Numbered from the stretch's first letter, positions 1-10,822 are shown. The stretch: DNA of 52,026 nt from Candidatus Gastranaerophilales bacterium (GCA_944325655.1 CALVAW010000009.1:1-52026), one strand, 5' to 3'. A program made the numbers and translations. Notes: generated by a model from the letters alone, not told the origin.

Positions 1-69
1 TTAAAAATCTAAACGAGCGCTCAGGACTTGTCCTGTCGTCAATGAGGTTTGATTTGTATAAAAAAAATT

Positions 70-132
<63 letters not shown>

Positions 133-143
<11 letters not shown>

Positions 144-332
144 AAAATATATTCAATTATCAATCTTTTGTTTTGTTTTTTCTCTCGGGCGGTATGGCTT
201 TTGCACTTGGCATGAGCTCCACGCTCCTGCCTGCGTGCTTCACACACCTTTGCCCTCGTTTCGCTCATTAAGCTGTCGCTAAATTCGCGTTACTCGGGTT
301 GCGCACCCCCACCGCTTCGCTTTGGGGTCCCT
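133..332. repeat. 200-bp tandem repeat, copy 1 (overlaps tRNA-Pro 5' end)
   Basis: This stretch is repeated directly and without a gap at 333-532, with only two differences seen (149 A versus 349 G, and 291 T versus 491 C). It begins with the 11 bases that form the 5' end of tRNA-Pro (GCTACGTCCCG on the plus strand). An AT-rich spacer follows, then a segment clearly richer in GC than its surroundings. That segment holds inverted repeats: CACGC at 220-224 with GCGTG at 233-237, and ACCCC at 305-309 with GGGGT at 324-328. No plausible protein is encoded. Confidence 0.93.
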
Positions 333-532
333 GCTACGTCCCGAAAATGTATTCAATTATCAATCTTTTGTTTTGTTTTTTCTCTCGGGCGGTATGGCTT
401 TTGCACTTGGCATGAGCTCCACGCTCCTGCCTGCGTGCTTCACACACCTTTGCCCTCGTTTCGCTCATTAAGCTGTCGCTAAATTCGCGTCACTCGGGTT
501 GCGCACCCCCACCGCTTCGCTTTGGGGTCCCT
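333..532. repeat. 200-bp tandem repeat, copy 2
   Basis: This is the second copy of the 133-332 unit, in the same orientation and exactly adjacent. Its first 11 bases repeat the tRNA-Pro 5' end although no tRNA body follows, so this is a pseudo-start rather than a tRNA. The near identity of the copies points to a recent duplication or to ongoing homogenisation. The 144-644 gap between the tRNA and the next gene contains these repeats, a remnant third copy and AT-rich sequence, and no gene that I can support. Confidence 0.93.
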
Positions 533-573
533 GCTACGTCCCGAAAATGTATTTGATTGTCAATTTTGTATTT
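533..573. repeat. partial third copy of the tRNA-linked repeat
   Basis: The sequence starts with the same 11-base tRNA-Pro 5' segment plus AAAATGTAT, identical to the start of copy 2 through about 553. It then remains only loosely similar (ATTTGATTGTCAATTTT in place of ATTCAATTATCAATC) before diverging. It may be the original sequence upstream of the tRNA into which the unit was placed or from which it was duplicated. Confidence 0.75.
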
Positions 574-644
574 ATATAATAACATAAAATAGCAAAAAAC
601 AAAATTTATATGTTTTGTATTTGTAGTAATATTTTGAGACAAAG

Positions 645-2114
645 ATGAGAATAAACAAAATAAACAATATCAATTTTGGCTATAACAAGGATTACGCAAG
701 AGAAGTCGCTTCGTTTTTGAGTGCGAGGAAGAGGGATTTTGAATATGCTCAGTCGATTTTACAAGCTGAACAAATTGCAAATAAAATTGAAGATCAACTT
801 GTTGAGATGGAAAAAAGTAGCAGCAAAGTTTCTACTTTAAAATTTCAGGATTTGGGCGTTTTTCTTGCTGATTTAAGACAAATTATCGCATACTACATAT
901 CAATTTCTTTTCCTACTCTGAATTATACTGATACTTTAATTAAGCAGTATTTGTCTGAAATAAAAAACACTCCTAATCTTTTTAAAAGAGAGTGGAGAAT
1001 AAATGTTTGCGAGAAGCTTAAAGTTAGTGCTGTTGATAAATATCCGGAAATTGAAAAGTTGTCATTAAATGCTCTGGATTCCTTGCAATCTGATAAAACA
1101 GAGGGTGCTGGCGATTTTGTTGATAAAAATAAGTCAAAGCACTCACTGAATGAATTGCAAAAAGAAAGCACTCTCGGTTCAAATACAATTGAACGTCAGC
1201 AATATATTCAAAAAACTAATGATATTGTTGTGCCGGAATCTTGCATGTTTTTAGAACTTTATAGTCCTTCGGTTTCATCTCCAAATGGATTTTTTGACGT
1301 TGTTGGCATGGATAATATAAAAAAGAGATTAAACGAAGACATTATAGAACCGGTTTTAAATCCTGAACAGGCAAAAATGGATTATGAAGAATACGGAATT
1401 ACTCGCCCTCGCGGTTATTTATTTTATGGACCTCCCGGTTGCGGCAAAACTTTTATTGTAAAAGCATTAGCAAAGCAAGCTAATCTTGAATTGTATTTGC
1501 TTAATGTTTCAAAAATTGGTTCAAAATTTATAAATCAGACGGCAAATAATTTGGAAGCAGCTTTTTCTTTTTTAAAAAAACGTGCTGAAAAGAGTAATAA
1601 ACCTGTTTTATTGTTTATGGATGAAGTTGATTCTTTGTCTTCCAACAGAAGCGGCTCAACTAACGAAGAAAATGTGAAAACTCTAACAACGCTCCTTAGA
1701 TTAATTGAAGAAGCTAAGGACAATAATATTATTATTTTAGCTGCTACCAATAAGTATAATAACTTAGATGAAGCCTTTAAAGCACGTTTTGACGGGCAAA
1801 TTTATTTTTCGCTGCCTGATAAAAATCAGATTGTGAATTTGTTAAAAACGCTTTTGGCTGCAAGAAAAAAAGGTCAAAGATTAGCTTATTCAGATGATGA
1901 GATTAACGCTTTAGCTGATGCTCTAAAAGGCCACTCCAGCCGCTCTATTACTTTTATTGTAGATGAGGCATCTAAAATTGCAAAAAGAAAAGACAGAAGC
2001 GAAATTTCTTTTGAGGATGTAATGCAATCAATTAATGAAACAGAGTTACAAAAATCTGATGACAGCGATTATCGAAAAGTCCAATACAAAAAAAATCCTT
2101 TGGGATTTAAGTAA
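645..2114 (+). CDS. AAA+ ATPase with unknown N-terminal half
   Basis: The 489-residue protein has a C-terminal AAA domain of the FtsH/CDC48/Vps4 type. It shows Walker A GPPGCGKT at 262-269, Walker B VLLFMDE at 321-327, a sensor-1 AATN around 367-370 and a likely arginine finger in KARFDG near 381. The final 90 residues fit the small helical lid. Residues 1-200 are helical and charged and match no family I recognise. They begin with a short NINFGYNKDY segment like that of the protein at 45693-46130. Family knowledge says such ATPases unfold or remodel proteins; the substrate here is unknown. No membrane segment or protease domain is present, so it is not FtsH. The ATG has only a weak purine stretch (GAGACAAAG) upstream. 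The end overlaps the convergent radical SAM gene by 8 bases. Confidence 0.85.
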   Translation: MRINKINNINFGYNKDYAREVASFLSARKRDFEYAQSILQAEQIANKIEDQLVEMEKSSSKVSTLKFQDLGVFLADLRQIIAYYISISFPTLNYTDTLIKQYLSEIKNTPNLFKREWRINVCEKLKVSAVDKYPEIEKLSLNALDSLQSDKTEGAGDFVDKNKSKHSLNELQKESTLGSNTIERQQYIQKTNDIVVPESCMFLELYSPSVSSPNGFFDVVGMDNIKKRLNEDIIEPVLNPEQAKMDYEEYGITRPRGYLFYGPPGCGKTFIVKALAKQANLELYLLNVSKIGSKFINQTANNLEAAFSFLKKRAEKSNKPVLLFMDEVDSLSSNRSGSTNEENVKTLTTLLRLIEEAKDNNIIILAATNKYNNLDEAFKARFDGQIYFSLPDKNQIVNLLKTLLAARKKGQRLAYSDDEINALADALKGHSSRSITFIVDEASKIAKRKDRSEISFEDVMQSINETELQKSDDSDYRKVQYKKNPLGFK

Positions 2115-3045
2115 TTTTTTGCTTTAACTTAATTTTGATAATATTTTTGTTTTTTATTATTAAATAAGGTAAAAACAATAAATTTTTTAAGTTTTGTACG
2201 ATTGCTTGAATTGGTTTTTTGTTTTCTTTGATTTGATTATATATGATTGGTTTTGGACAGTTACAATATTTCATTGCGCAAGGAGTGGCTTTTTTAATGA
2301 GTTTAAAATTTTTATTGTTGATATTTCCCATTGAATTTGATTTTAAAAATCTTGAAGAATAACATCTGTATGCTTCACCGTCTTCATATATAATAAAACT
2401 GGTTTTGCCTGCATTGCATAATTTTGAATATGTTTTTACAGGTTTTATATTTTGAAAATATTTTTTTTCTTTTGATGTTTGTTTAATGAAATTATTTAAA
2501 TATCTTATTTGTTGATAATCGTAGTTTATTTGATATTTTCTTGCTAAGTTTATTATTTTTTCAATTTGTTTTTCTTTATGTTTATTGATTTTAAATATAG
2601 GGATAAGAAATGTTGTTTTTGTCTCATAAGGCTTAGATTTGAGGAACAGTTCCGCTTTTTTAAGTGTTTCATCAAAATTTTTAATTTCGTCGAGATGAAA
2701 ACTTATATCGTATCTGTTTAGTGAATTATCCAATATATTAAATATTTTTTGATATATTTTTATGTTGAATGAAAGATTAGTTATTAAATTGATTTTAAAA
2801 TTTTGTTTTTTAACTTCTTTTATCAAATAAAAAAAATTAGGATGCAGTATTGCTTCTCCGCCTGTAATTGTTATTTCCCAGTCATTTTCAAGTGTTTGAA
2901 GTATTTTTAAAAATGAATTAATTGTTTTATTTTTAGCATTTTCTTTGTTTTTAGTTTCCGCTTTGCTTTGAGAACAATATATACAATTATATGTGCATTT
3001 TTGTGTAATTATAAAATCTATAAATTTTTTTGGATTTTCTTTCAT
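2107..3045 (-). CDS. radical SAM protein with C-terminal cysteine cluster
   Basis: Of 312 residues, the N-terminus carries CTYNCIYC (a CX3CX2C cluster near residues 17-24) that binds the catalytic 4Fe-4S centre and S-adenosylmethionine. It is followed by the ITGGEAILHP glycine motif. The C-terminal region has further cysteines (LCNAGKTS, YRCYSS, PCAMKYCNCPKP) like a short SPASM/twitch domain that would hold an auxiliary cluster. Such proteins often modify peptides or proteins, but no precursor peptide is evident nearby. The start lies about 20 bases past the rpsG terminator and has no Shine-Dalgarno, so it may depend on read-through. Base composition is very AT-rich and the C-terminus is lysine/asparagine-rich. 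The function is unassigned. Confidence 0.88.
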   Translation of the reverse strand: MKENPKKFIDFIITQKCTYNCIYCSQSKAETKNKENAKNKTINSFLKILQTLENDWEITITGGEAILHPNFFYLIKEVKKQNFKINLITNLSFNIKIYQKIFNILDNSLNRYDISFHLDEIKNFDETLKKAELFLKSKPYETKTTFLIPIFKINKHKEKQIEKIINLARKYQINYDYQQIRYLNNFIKQTSKEKKYFQNIKPVKTYSKLCNAGKTSFIIYEDGEAYRCYSSRFLKSNSMGNINNKNFKLIKKATPCAMKYCNCPKPIIYNQIKENKKPIQAIVQNLKNLLFLPYLIIKNKNIIKIKLKQKIT

Positions 3046-3064
3046 ATATTGATTTTTGCATTAA

Positions 3065-3100
3065 AAAAACCGGCTGTAAATAATTTATCGGCCGGTTTTT
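3065..3100 (-). terminator. rho-independent terminator after rpsL-rpsG
   Basis: A 10-bp inverted repeat (AAAAACCGGC at 3065-3074, GCCGGTTTTT at 3091-3100) encloses a 16-base loop. On the minus strand it ends in a T-run, directly downstream of rpsG. The flanking A and T runs would allow function in both directions. Confidence 0.88.
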
Positions 3101-3116
3101 TATATGATTAAAATTA

Positions 3117-3587
3117 TTAGTATCTGTAGTGGACAAATGCTTTATTTGCTTCTGCCATTTTATGCGTGTCTTCTTTCTTTTTAACAGCTGAGCCTGTAGA
3201 ATTTGAAGCATCAAGAATTTCATTTGTAAGTTTTTCAATCATAGACTTGCCGCCTCTTTTTCTTGCAGCTTCAATAATCCACTGAGAAGCAAGGGCAACG
3301 CCTCTGTCAGGTTTTACATCGATTGGAACTTGATATGTTGAACCGCCAATTCTGCGCGCTTTAACTTCAATTAAAGGTGTAGCATTGGAGATAGCTTTCT
3401 TAAATGTTTCAATGGGTTCGTTTTTTGCTTTTTGTTGAACTTGTTCCATTGTTGTGTAGAAAATTCTTTGTGCCACAGATTTTTTGCCTTTTTTCATCAA
3501 ACGGTTAATGAACTTAGCTATATCTACACTGTTATATATAGGATCCGGTGCTGGAATGCGTTTTGCCGGTTTTGATCTTCTTGACAT
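3117..3587 (-). CDS. rpsG: 30S ribosomal protein S7
   Basis: The protein has 156 residues, the normal length for S7. It starts MSRRSKPAKR and carries the conserved core with FINRLMKKGKKSVAQRI and the GGSTYQVP/RRGGKS-type segments. S7 nucleates assembly of the 3' domain of 16S rRNA in the small subunit. It lies 19 bases downstream of rpsL on the same strand, the usual str-operon order. In most bacteria fusA and tuf follow. Here a terminator and a radical SAM gene follow instead, so the translation-factor genes must lie elsewhere. Confidence 0.98.
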   Translation of the reverse strand: MSRRSKPAKRIPAPDPIYNSVDIAKFINRLMKKGKKSVAQRIFYTTMEQVQQKAKNEPIETFKKAISNATPLIEVKARRIGGSTYQVPIDVKPDRGVALASQWIIEAARKRGGKSMIEKLTNEILDASNSTGSAVKKKEDTHKMAEANKAFVHYRY

Positions 3588-3606
3588 ATTTTAATCTTAA
3601 CCTTTC

Positions 3607-3990
3607 TTACTGTTTCTTAGCTTTTGCTTTTTTTGTACCATATTTAGATCTGGATTGCATTCTGTTTGCAACTCCTTGTGTATCTAAGGTACCTCTTATT
3701 ATGTGATATCTTACACCCGGAAGGTCCTTAACTCTTCCGCCTCTGATCAGCACAACAGAGTGTTCTTGCAAGTTATGTCCAATTCCGGGAATGTAGGAAG
3801 TAACCTCGAATCCGTTTGTTAAACGTACACGAGCAACTTTTCTCATAGCTGAATTAGGTTTTTTGGGTGTTGTTGTGTATACTCTTGTGCAAACACCACG
3901 TCTTTGAGGACAGCTTGTAAGAGCCGGTGATTTTGTTTTATCTTTAATTTTTTGTCTTTCTTTTTTAATTAATTGATTAATTGTAGGCAT
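3607..3990 (-). CDS. rpsL: 30S ribosomal protein S12
   Basis: The 127-residue protein starts [20 protein letters not shown]. It contains the hallmark [18 protein letters not shown] and [20 protein letters not shown] segments. S12 sits at the decoding centre and controls accuracy. The lysines where streptomycin-resistance changes usually occur (in KKPNS and RVKDLPG) are the wild-type lysines. A strong AAGGGG ribosome site precedes the ATG. It leads a two-gene operon with rpsG. I could not settle on a convincing promoter in the AT-rich 3991-4160 gap. Confidence 0.98.
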   Translation of the reverse strand: MPTINQLIKKERQKIKDKTKSPALTSCPQRRGVCTRVYTTTPKKPNSAMRKVARVRLTNGFEVTSYIPGIGHNLQEHSVVLIRGGRVKDLPGVRYHIIRGTLDTQGVANRMQSRSKYGTKKAKAKKQ

Positions 3991-4126
3991 ATTTTCCCCT
4001 TAATAATAGTTATCTGTATTATTCATTTCACTATAAACAAGGTATGAAGTCAAATGTTTTTTGTTATAATTTGTAAAAATTTCTTTATATTCTTAATGTT
4101 TCTTAAAATTTTTGAGTATTTTTTTC

Positions 4127-4154
4127 TTTACTTTGCAAAATATAACGATATAAT
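4127..4154 (+). promoter_or_regulatory. promoter placing +1 at or next to the ATG of the 4161 gene
   Basis: TTTACT at 4127-4132 and a perfect TATAAT at 4149-4154 are separated by 16 bases. The ATG of the next gene begins 7 bases after the -10, with only T residues between. There is no ribosome binding site, so the transcript should be leaderless or nearly so. Confidence 0.6.
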
Positions 4155-4160
4155 TTTTTT

Positions 4161-6141
<1,981 letters not shown>

Positions 6142-6296
6142 TATATTCTCCTTCTATACAAGTTTATTAGAACATAATTTTTAAATATTGGCAAATTTAT
6201 CTTTTTACGTATTATAAAGTTAATTTTTATTAAATATTTTTTAAAGAACAATTTTTTGTATATAATTGTTATATCGAATATTAGTGGGAGTTTAAA

Positions 6297-6758
6297 ATGC
6301 ATAAAAGCGGCAATTTAAGTTGCTATTACGGTTCTATTAAAAAAGAAATAAAAGCTGAAGATTATTATTCAAATATTAATACTGCTGTAGCGTTAGGAAA
6401 AATACATGTTCCAATGAAGCACAAACAATTGGCATCAAATTATGTTTTAATTAAAAAAATATTTGGTTCCAGTATTGCTTCAATTCCTATAACTAACGCT
6501 GATAGGGCAACTTTAGCCCGTCATGGTTTTTTGCCTTTGGAAAATAGTACTATTTCTCAAGTAAACAGGCAAATAGAACAACTTAAAGCCTGGGCTAACG
6601 GTGGAGATATTGTTCTTGCGGCGTATGCAAATGAGTTATTTGAGATTAGAATAAAAGAATTAAAATATCTCAGATTAACCGTTACGTCGGGAAGAAGCGT
6701 TGAATTTAAAGACGGATATAAAGCATTTGAAAAATATGTTGAATATATTGCCCGATGA
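6297..6758 (+). CDS. hypothetical protein, 153 aa
   Basis: I do not recognise this family. The protein is predicted soluble, mixed helix and strand, and basic. It has an N-terminal CYYGSIKKE segment and a C-terminal region with several aromatic residues (KAFEKYVEYIAR). There is no signal peptide. A GGGAG ribosome site sits 6-7 bases before the ATG and a TATAAT occurs at 6261-6266, so expression is likely. It stands alone between ndk (divergent) and a small secreted protein in the same direction. Confidence 0.7.
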   Translation: MHKSGNLSCYYGSIKKEIKAEDYYSNINTAVALGKIHVPMKHKQLASNYVLIKKIFGSSIASIPITNADRATLARHGFLPLENSTISQVNRQIEQLKAWANGGDIVLAAYANELFEIRIKELKYLRLTVTSGRSVEFKDGYKAFEKYVEYIAR

Positions 6759-6840
6759 ATAATTAAAAATTGTTAAGTTATATTACCCGATTAGTGTTGA
6801 AAAATTCTGATTGTATGGTATTTTTTATGTAGGAGGCTCT

Positions 6841-7137
6841 ATGAACAAAATTTATACACTATTGTTTTTGGGTTTATTAATGTTTAGTTTTCAACAGTCT
6901 TACGCTCTTGACAATGCTCAACCACAAAAAGAAAAGGCTCAATATTCTTACGATCTTGATGAAGATTATAATTTTGACGACAATTCCTATTATGTAAGTG
7001 ACGAGCAGCTTAAAGACATAGAAGACATTAATAAAATCGAAGATGAAACAACATTAGAGTCAAAAATTATTAACTCTAGCCATTTTACATCAGGTACTGC
7101 TACCAGAACTTATATACCAATTAACAAGAATAAATAA
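6841..7137 (+). CDS. small acidic exported protein, 98 aa
   Basis: The start at 6841 is chosen because a perfect AGGAGG lies at 6831-6836 and the product then begins MNKIYTLLFLGLLMFS, a normal signal peptide with likely cleavage after SYA (residue ~22). An in-frame ATG 30 bases upstream would spoil the signal. The mature part is strongly acidic (DLDEDYNFDD) and contains little predicted structure. TTGAAA at 6797-6802 and TATTTT at 6819-6824 could form a promoter with a very short leader. The function is unknown; it is convergent with the next gene. Confidence 0.78.
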   Translation: MNKIYTLLFLGLLMFSFQQSYALDNAQPQKEKAQYSYDLDEDYNFDDNSYYVSDEQLKDIEDINKIEDETTLESKIINSSHFTSGTATRTYIPINKNK

Positions 7138-7142
7138 TTCTT

Positions 7143-7823
7143 TCACCATAATGCTTCAGGCATGTGTCTGTCCAGTAATCTGACAGGTATGTTTTCGTAT
7201 GTTTTGTCTGTAAAATCTTTTGCAAATTTCTTATCAAGACTAATAGCTGCTATTGGTATATTGGTTTCTTTTGAAACTTCTTTTAAAATATTATATCCGT
7301 TTATTATATCTTTTAATTCAGTCTCATCGCCCAGATGCGTATTGGAGATGAGCCCGCTTATTTTTTTCCAAGGCTTTTTGTTTTCTCCGCTGTTGAAATT
7401 TATATATTCAATAATTGAATCTTTGTCTTTTGTTTCAAATTTTGATGTGTTTACTACAAGATAAATTTTAATATTTTTTTCCAAATCTATATCTGTCAGA
7501 ATATCTAAAGTGTCTAATCCTGTAACACCATATCCTACATCTATTATGATGTCGTTATCTGTAGTTTTTAAACAGTTGATTTGTTCATTTGTAACATAAC
7601 TTCCGGCTTCGCCCAGTCCAAAATAATCGGATTGCAAAATTAAATTGATACCGTATCCATGCAATTTTTTTGCTATAGGACGCATGCAATATGCAGGTTC
7701 CACAGTATCAAGATCTACAAGAGTTATTTCTTTTTTTTGTTTTGTATATTCTATAGCTCGGTTAAGTGCATTTTCGCTCTTTCCTGATGCATAGGCGCCT
7801 GTGTATATTTCAACTGTTCTCAT
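7143..7823 (-). CDS. P-loop NTPase, ParA/CobB-like fold
   Basis: The 226-residue protein begins with a strand and the P-loop GAYASGKSE (residues 8-16). It is followed by TLVDLDTVEPAY, which resembles the switch region of SIMIBI-class NTPases, and IIIDVGYGVTG near 93-103, a Walker-B-like strand. It has no membrane segment. SIMIBI proteins position cellular structures or act in cofactor synthesis, and some (FlhG) control flagellar number. Its place at the end of the flagellar/two-component operon makes a positioning role conceivable, but that is only inference. Its start overlaps the upstream HD-GYP gene by 14 bases. Confidence 0.75.
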   Translation of the reverse strand: MRTVEIYTGAYASGKSENALNRAIEYTKQKKEITLVDLDTVEPAYCMRPIAKKLHGYGINLILQSDYFGLGEAGSYVTNEQINCLKTTDNDIIIDVGYGVTGLDTLDILTDIDLEKNIKIYLVVNTSKFETKDKDSIIEYINFNSGENKKPWKKISGLISNTHLGDETELKDIINGYNILKEVSKETNIPIAAISLDKKFAKDFTDKTYENIPVRLLDRHMPEALW

Positions 7824-8853
7824 TTATTTCTTCCGGATGATATTCGTTTTTTTCTTCTTTTTCGTATGCTTCTATTTCTTTTATTGCTTCCGGTAAAATG
7901 CTTACAAAAATTTGTACCAAATTCGGATCAAATTGCTTGCCTGCCCCTTGTTCTATTATTTTTACCGCTTCTTCCGAGCTCATGCTCTTTCTGTATGCTC
8001 TGTTGGACACAAGAGAATCATACGCATCCGCTATTGCTATAATCCTGGAGCCCAGCGGTATTTCTTCACCTTTTAATCCGTAAGGATAACCACAGCCGTT
8101 ATAGTATTCATGGTGGTATTTTATGATTTCTGTTATGTCATAGAGTTGTTTTATATCTTCGAGTATTTTTACGCTGTAATGCACGTGCATTTTAATTTTT
8201 TCATATTCTTCGTCTGTCAGTTTTTGTGTTTTGTTTAAAATTTCTTCCGCAACTCCAATCATGCCGATATCATGCAGCAGGCCTGCAAGTTCAATCTTGC
8301 TTACTTCTGTCGGCTTCAGGGCAAGCTTGTTTACAATTTTGAGAGCATAAAAAGCTACTCTTCTGCTTCTTCCGAGCGTGAACGAATCCTTTGCATCAAG
8401 AGCTTCGATTATTGCTTTAATTGTTCCGGAAAATAAATCTTTAAGATCGGTTATAAGGTTTTCATTGTCAATTTTCAGTTGGTAACATTCTAGTGCAGAT
8501 TCAACTATCATCAATAGTTCGTCAGGAGTATAGGGTTTTTTAATATATCTGTATATTTTTGCGTAATTTATAGCGTCGATTAAAATTTTGACGTCAGAAT
8601 ATGCTGTAACTAATAAGCGCATAGTTTTTGGTTGTATATCATAAACCCTTTTTAAAAATTCAACTCCATCCATTATAGGCATTTTGTGGTCTGAAAGTAT
8701 ACAATCAAATTGCTCTGTTTTCATTATTTCGAGCGCTTCTATAGCACTGCTTGCCTTTGTGATGTCATATTTTGAACGAAGAGTTCTGTATAATAACGCC
8801 AAGTTATCTTCTTCGTCGTCAACTATTAATATTTTGTATCTTTTGTCTGCCAT
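7810..8853 (-). CDS. response regulator with HD-GYP domain
   Basis: Of 347 residues, 1-125 form a receiver domain with acidic pair Asp12-Asp13 and phospho-acceptor Asp55 (ILSDHKMP). Residues 140-330 are an HD-GYP domain with HD at 194-195 (GLLHDIG), HH at 247-248 and GYP at 255-257. Family members hydrolyse cyclic-di-GMP. One usual metal ligand, the His of the GHS-RV motif, is replaced by Arg162 (LGRSRRVA), so activity is uncertain. It directly follows the sensor kinase gene (5-base gap) and probably receives its phosphate. Nearby flagellar and PilZ genes suggest motility control. Confidence 0.92.
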   Translation of the reverse strand: MADKRYKILIVDDEEDNLALLYRTLRSKYDITKASSAIEALEIMKTEQFDCILSDHKMPIMDGVEFLKRVYDIQPKTMRLLVTAYSDVKILIDAINYAKIYRYIKKPYTPDELLMIVESALECYQLKIDNENLITDLKDLFSGTIKAIIEALDAKDSFTLGRSRRVAFYALKIVNKLALKPTEVSKIELAGLLHDIGMIGVAEEILNKTQKLTDEEYEKIKMHVHYSVKILEDIKQLYDITEIIKYHHEYYNGCGYPYGLKGEEIPLGSRIIAIADAYDSLVSNRAYRKSMSSEEAVKIIEQGAGKQFDPNLVQIFVSILPEAIKEIEAYEKEEKNEYHPEEINENS

Positions 8854-8858
8854 TTTAT

Positions 8859-10481
8859 TTATTCCGTTTTGTCGTTAATATCTTTTATCAGTTCACTTTC
8901 TGCTATAGTGTTTTTGGTTTCTTTAGCATCTTGGTTTATGGGTAAAATTATTGTAAATTTAGTTCCTATACCCTCTTTTGATTCAACTTCTATTGTTCCA
9001 TGGTGATCGTTTATAACTCTGTACGATATACTCATTCCTAATCCCGTCCCTTTACCTACGGGTTTAGTTGTAAAGAACGGATCAAAAACCTTCTTTAAGT
9101 TTTCTTCCGGAATGCCTTTTCCGGTATCTATAAATTCAATTTTAATATTTGTATCTATTTTGCTTACGTTTATTGTGAGTGTACCTTTTTCTGCCATTGC
9201 ATCTTGCGCATTATCGAGTATATTCATAAATACTTGATTTAATTGTCCGCCGTAAGCTTCGATTTTAGGAACATCCGGTGAATAATTTTTAATAACTGTT
9301 ATTCTGTTTTTATATTTATTGTTTAATATGTTTAATGTTGTGTCTATTTCTCTTGGAACATCAAGTTGTGTTAAGACTCTTTCTTCCATGCGTGAAAAAT
9401 TCTTTAAATCAAGAATAATATTTTTTGTTCGTTGCGTCCCTTCGATACAGCTTTTTATTAAATCTTTTATGTCTCCTCTTAAAAAGTCTAAGTCAATCTC
9501 TTTTTTAAGTGATTCTATTTTTGCTTTTGTATCTTCAGGAAAGTTTATATTGTTTTGTTCGTACAGGTCAATTAATTTTAATAAATCATTTGCATAATTT
9601 TGCAAAATCATTATGTTGCCGTGTATGAAATTTATGGGATTGTTTATTTCATGAGCTATTCCTGCTACCAGTTCCCCAAGTGAGCGCATTTTTTCAGAAT
9701 GTACCATCATTGCTTGAGTTTCTTGAAGTTTATGGTTTGCTTCTTTTAGTGCAACGGTTCTTTCTTGAACTTTTTGTTCGAGTGAAGTGTATAGTTCATT
9801 AAGTTGCGAACCCATCTCATTATATGAATTAATCAAATCATTTATTTCGGTAAAATTAGTTTTATTAATTTTTACGTTGAAATTACCTTCCCTTATTTCT
9901 TTTGCCGCTTTTGAAAGCCTTTCAAGAGGTTTTGATATTATTCCAGACATCATAACACTCACTACTATACCAAATACGATAAACAGTGTGAGTATATTTG
10001 TTATCATATCAAAGAAGCTCTCATAGTATAAATCTATGTGGTCTTTTGCAGGTATTCCAAAATATACCGTATAATTGTCAATTGTTTTTGATAATCTTTG
10101 AATGCTTTGAGAGGGGTCATTTTTATAACTTTCAAGCATTGAGTTTTGAGAGTAGTCGCCAAGAATTATTTTTCCTGTTGTATTGTTTTTAACATAGGTA
10201 TAGGCAAGCAGATTATCTTTTTTAAGTAAATCAATAATGCTTTTGGTGACATCAAAATTATTTCTTTTTGTGTCTATTATTAATGATTGAACTAAAATAG
10301 TCGACATAGAATATCTGAGTTTATATATGTCTGATTCATATTCACTTGCCAGATTTTTAATGTTAAACATTGTGTATAGTGCAAATAATGATGTTGTAAC
10401 TATTATAATAATGCTCAACAATACTGCAAAATATAAGCTTAATCTAATTGATTTGATACTTTTTAGGTTAATTTTTTTCAT
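8859..10481 (-). CDS. membrane sensor histidine kinase
   Basis: The 540-residue protein has transmembrane segments near 15-37 and 158-180 bracketing an extracytoplasmic sensor of about 120 residues. A HAMP region (about 180-232), a coiled linker and a dimerisation/phosphotransfer helix with His277 (GIAHEINNP) follow. The ATPase domain shows an N box ([12 protein letters not shown]), [15 protein letters not shown] and GKGTGLGMS. The His box is typical of kinases working with stand-alone regulators. The partner is almost certainly the REC-HD-GYP protein encoded next. Its first codons overlap the preceding small membrane protein gene by 4 bases, so it belongs to the flagellar transcription unit. 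The ligand is unknown. Confidence 0.95.
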   Translation of the reverse strand: MKKINLKSIKSIRLSLYFAVLLSIIIIVTTSLFALYTMFNIKNLASEYESDIYKLRYSMSTILVQSLIIDTKRNNFDVTKSIIDLLKKDNLLAYTYVKNNTTGKIILGDYSQNSMLESYKNDPSQSIQRLSKTIDNYTVYFGIPAKDHIDLYYESFFDMITNILTLFIVFGIVVSVMMSGIISKPLERLSKAAKEIREGNFNVKINKTNFTEINDLINSYNEMGSQLNELYTSLEQKVQERTVALKEANHKLQETQAMMVHSEKMRSLGELVAGIAHEINNPINFIHGNIMILQNYANDLLKLIDLYEQNNINFPEDTKAKIESLKKEIDLDFLRGDIKDLIKSCIEGTQRTKNIILDLKNFSRMEERVLTQLDVPREIDTTLNILNNKYKNRITVIKNYSPDVPKIEAYGGQLNQVFMNILDNAQDAMAEKGTLTINVSKIDTNIKIEFIDTGKGIPEENLKKVFDPFFTTKPVGKGTGLGMSISYRVINDHHGTIEVESKEGIGTKFTIILPINQDAKETKNTIAESELIKDINDKTE

Positions 10482-10816
10482 AATACTCCAAATTCATCAT
10501 CTGTATATTCGCTGTTAGTTGAAAACATGCTTGGAATTTCGTATGCTTTCTTTTCTTCAGCAATTTTTTTCACTGTAATTTTATTGTCAAAGCCATCTAA
10601 TATTTTGCCTATGACATAACCTATAAACCAAAAGCAAAAAGACGCCGGAATTACTATTTTCAGCAGCGTTGTTGTAGTATACAGGTCAATTGAAAAGTTG
10701 TTTAAAAGGCAGAGCAAAGACAGAACTATTATTGATGTTGAGCAAAATAATGACGAAATAATTTTTGAATATTTCGTTTGTTTCATATCTTTTGTTTCAT
10801 ACATTGCGTTATTCAT
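10478..10816 (-). CDS. small membrane protein, two transmembrane segments
   Basis: The 112-residue protein has two hydrophobic helices (about 18-38 and 47-70) and a charged cytoplasmic tail ending TDDEFGVL. I do not recognise the family. It lies between the PilZ gene (6-base gap) and the sensor kinase (4-base overlap), so it is probably co-translated with them. It might assist the kinase or the export apparatus, but nothing in the sequence shows that. Confidence 0.75.
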   Translation of the reverse strand: MNNAMYETKDMKQTKYSKIISSLFCSTSIIVLSLLCLLNNFSIDLYTTTTLLKIVIPASFCFWFIGYVIGKILDGFDNKITVKKIAEEKKAYEIPSMFSTNSEYTDDEFGVL

Positions 10817-10822
10817 AGTTTT

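Noticed and set aside
22-35. Palindrome as a definite tRNA-Pro terminator
   Set aside because: The stem is short (5-6 bp) and the following bases are not a proper T-run, so I only mention it.
4041-4058. TTGACT as a -35 box for rpsL on the minus strand
   Set aside because: The only nearby -10-like TATAGT is 12 bases away, too close, and no other acceptable -10 fits.
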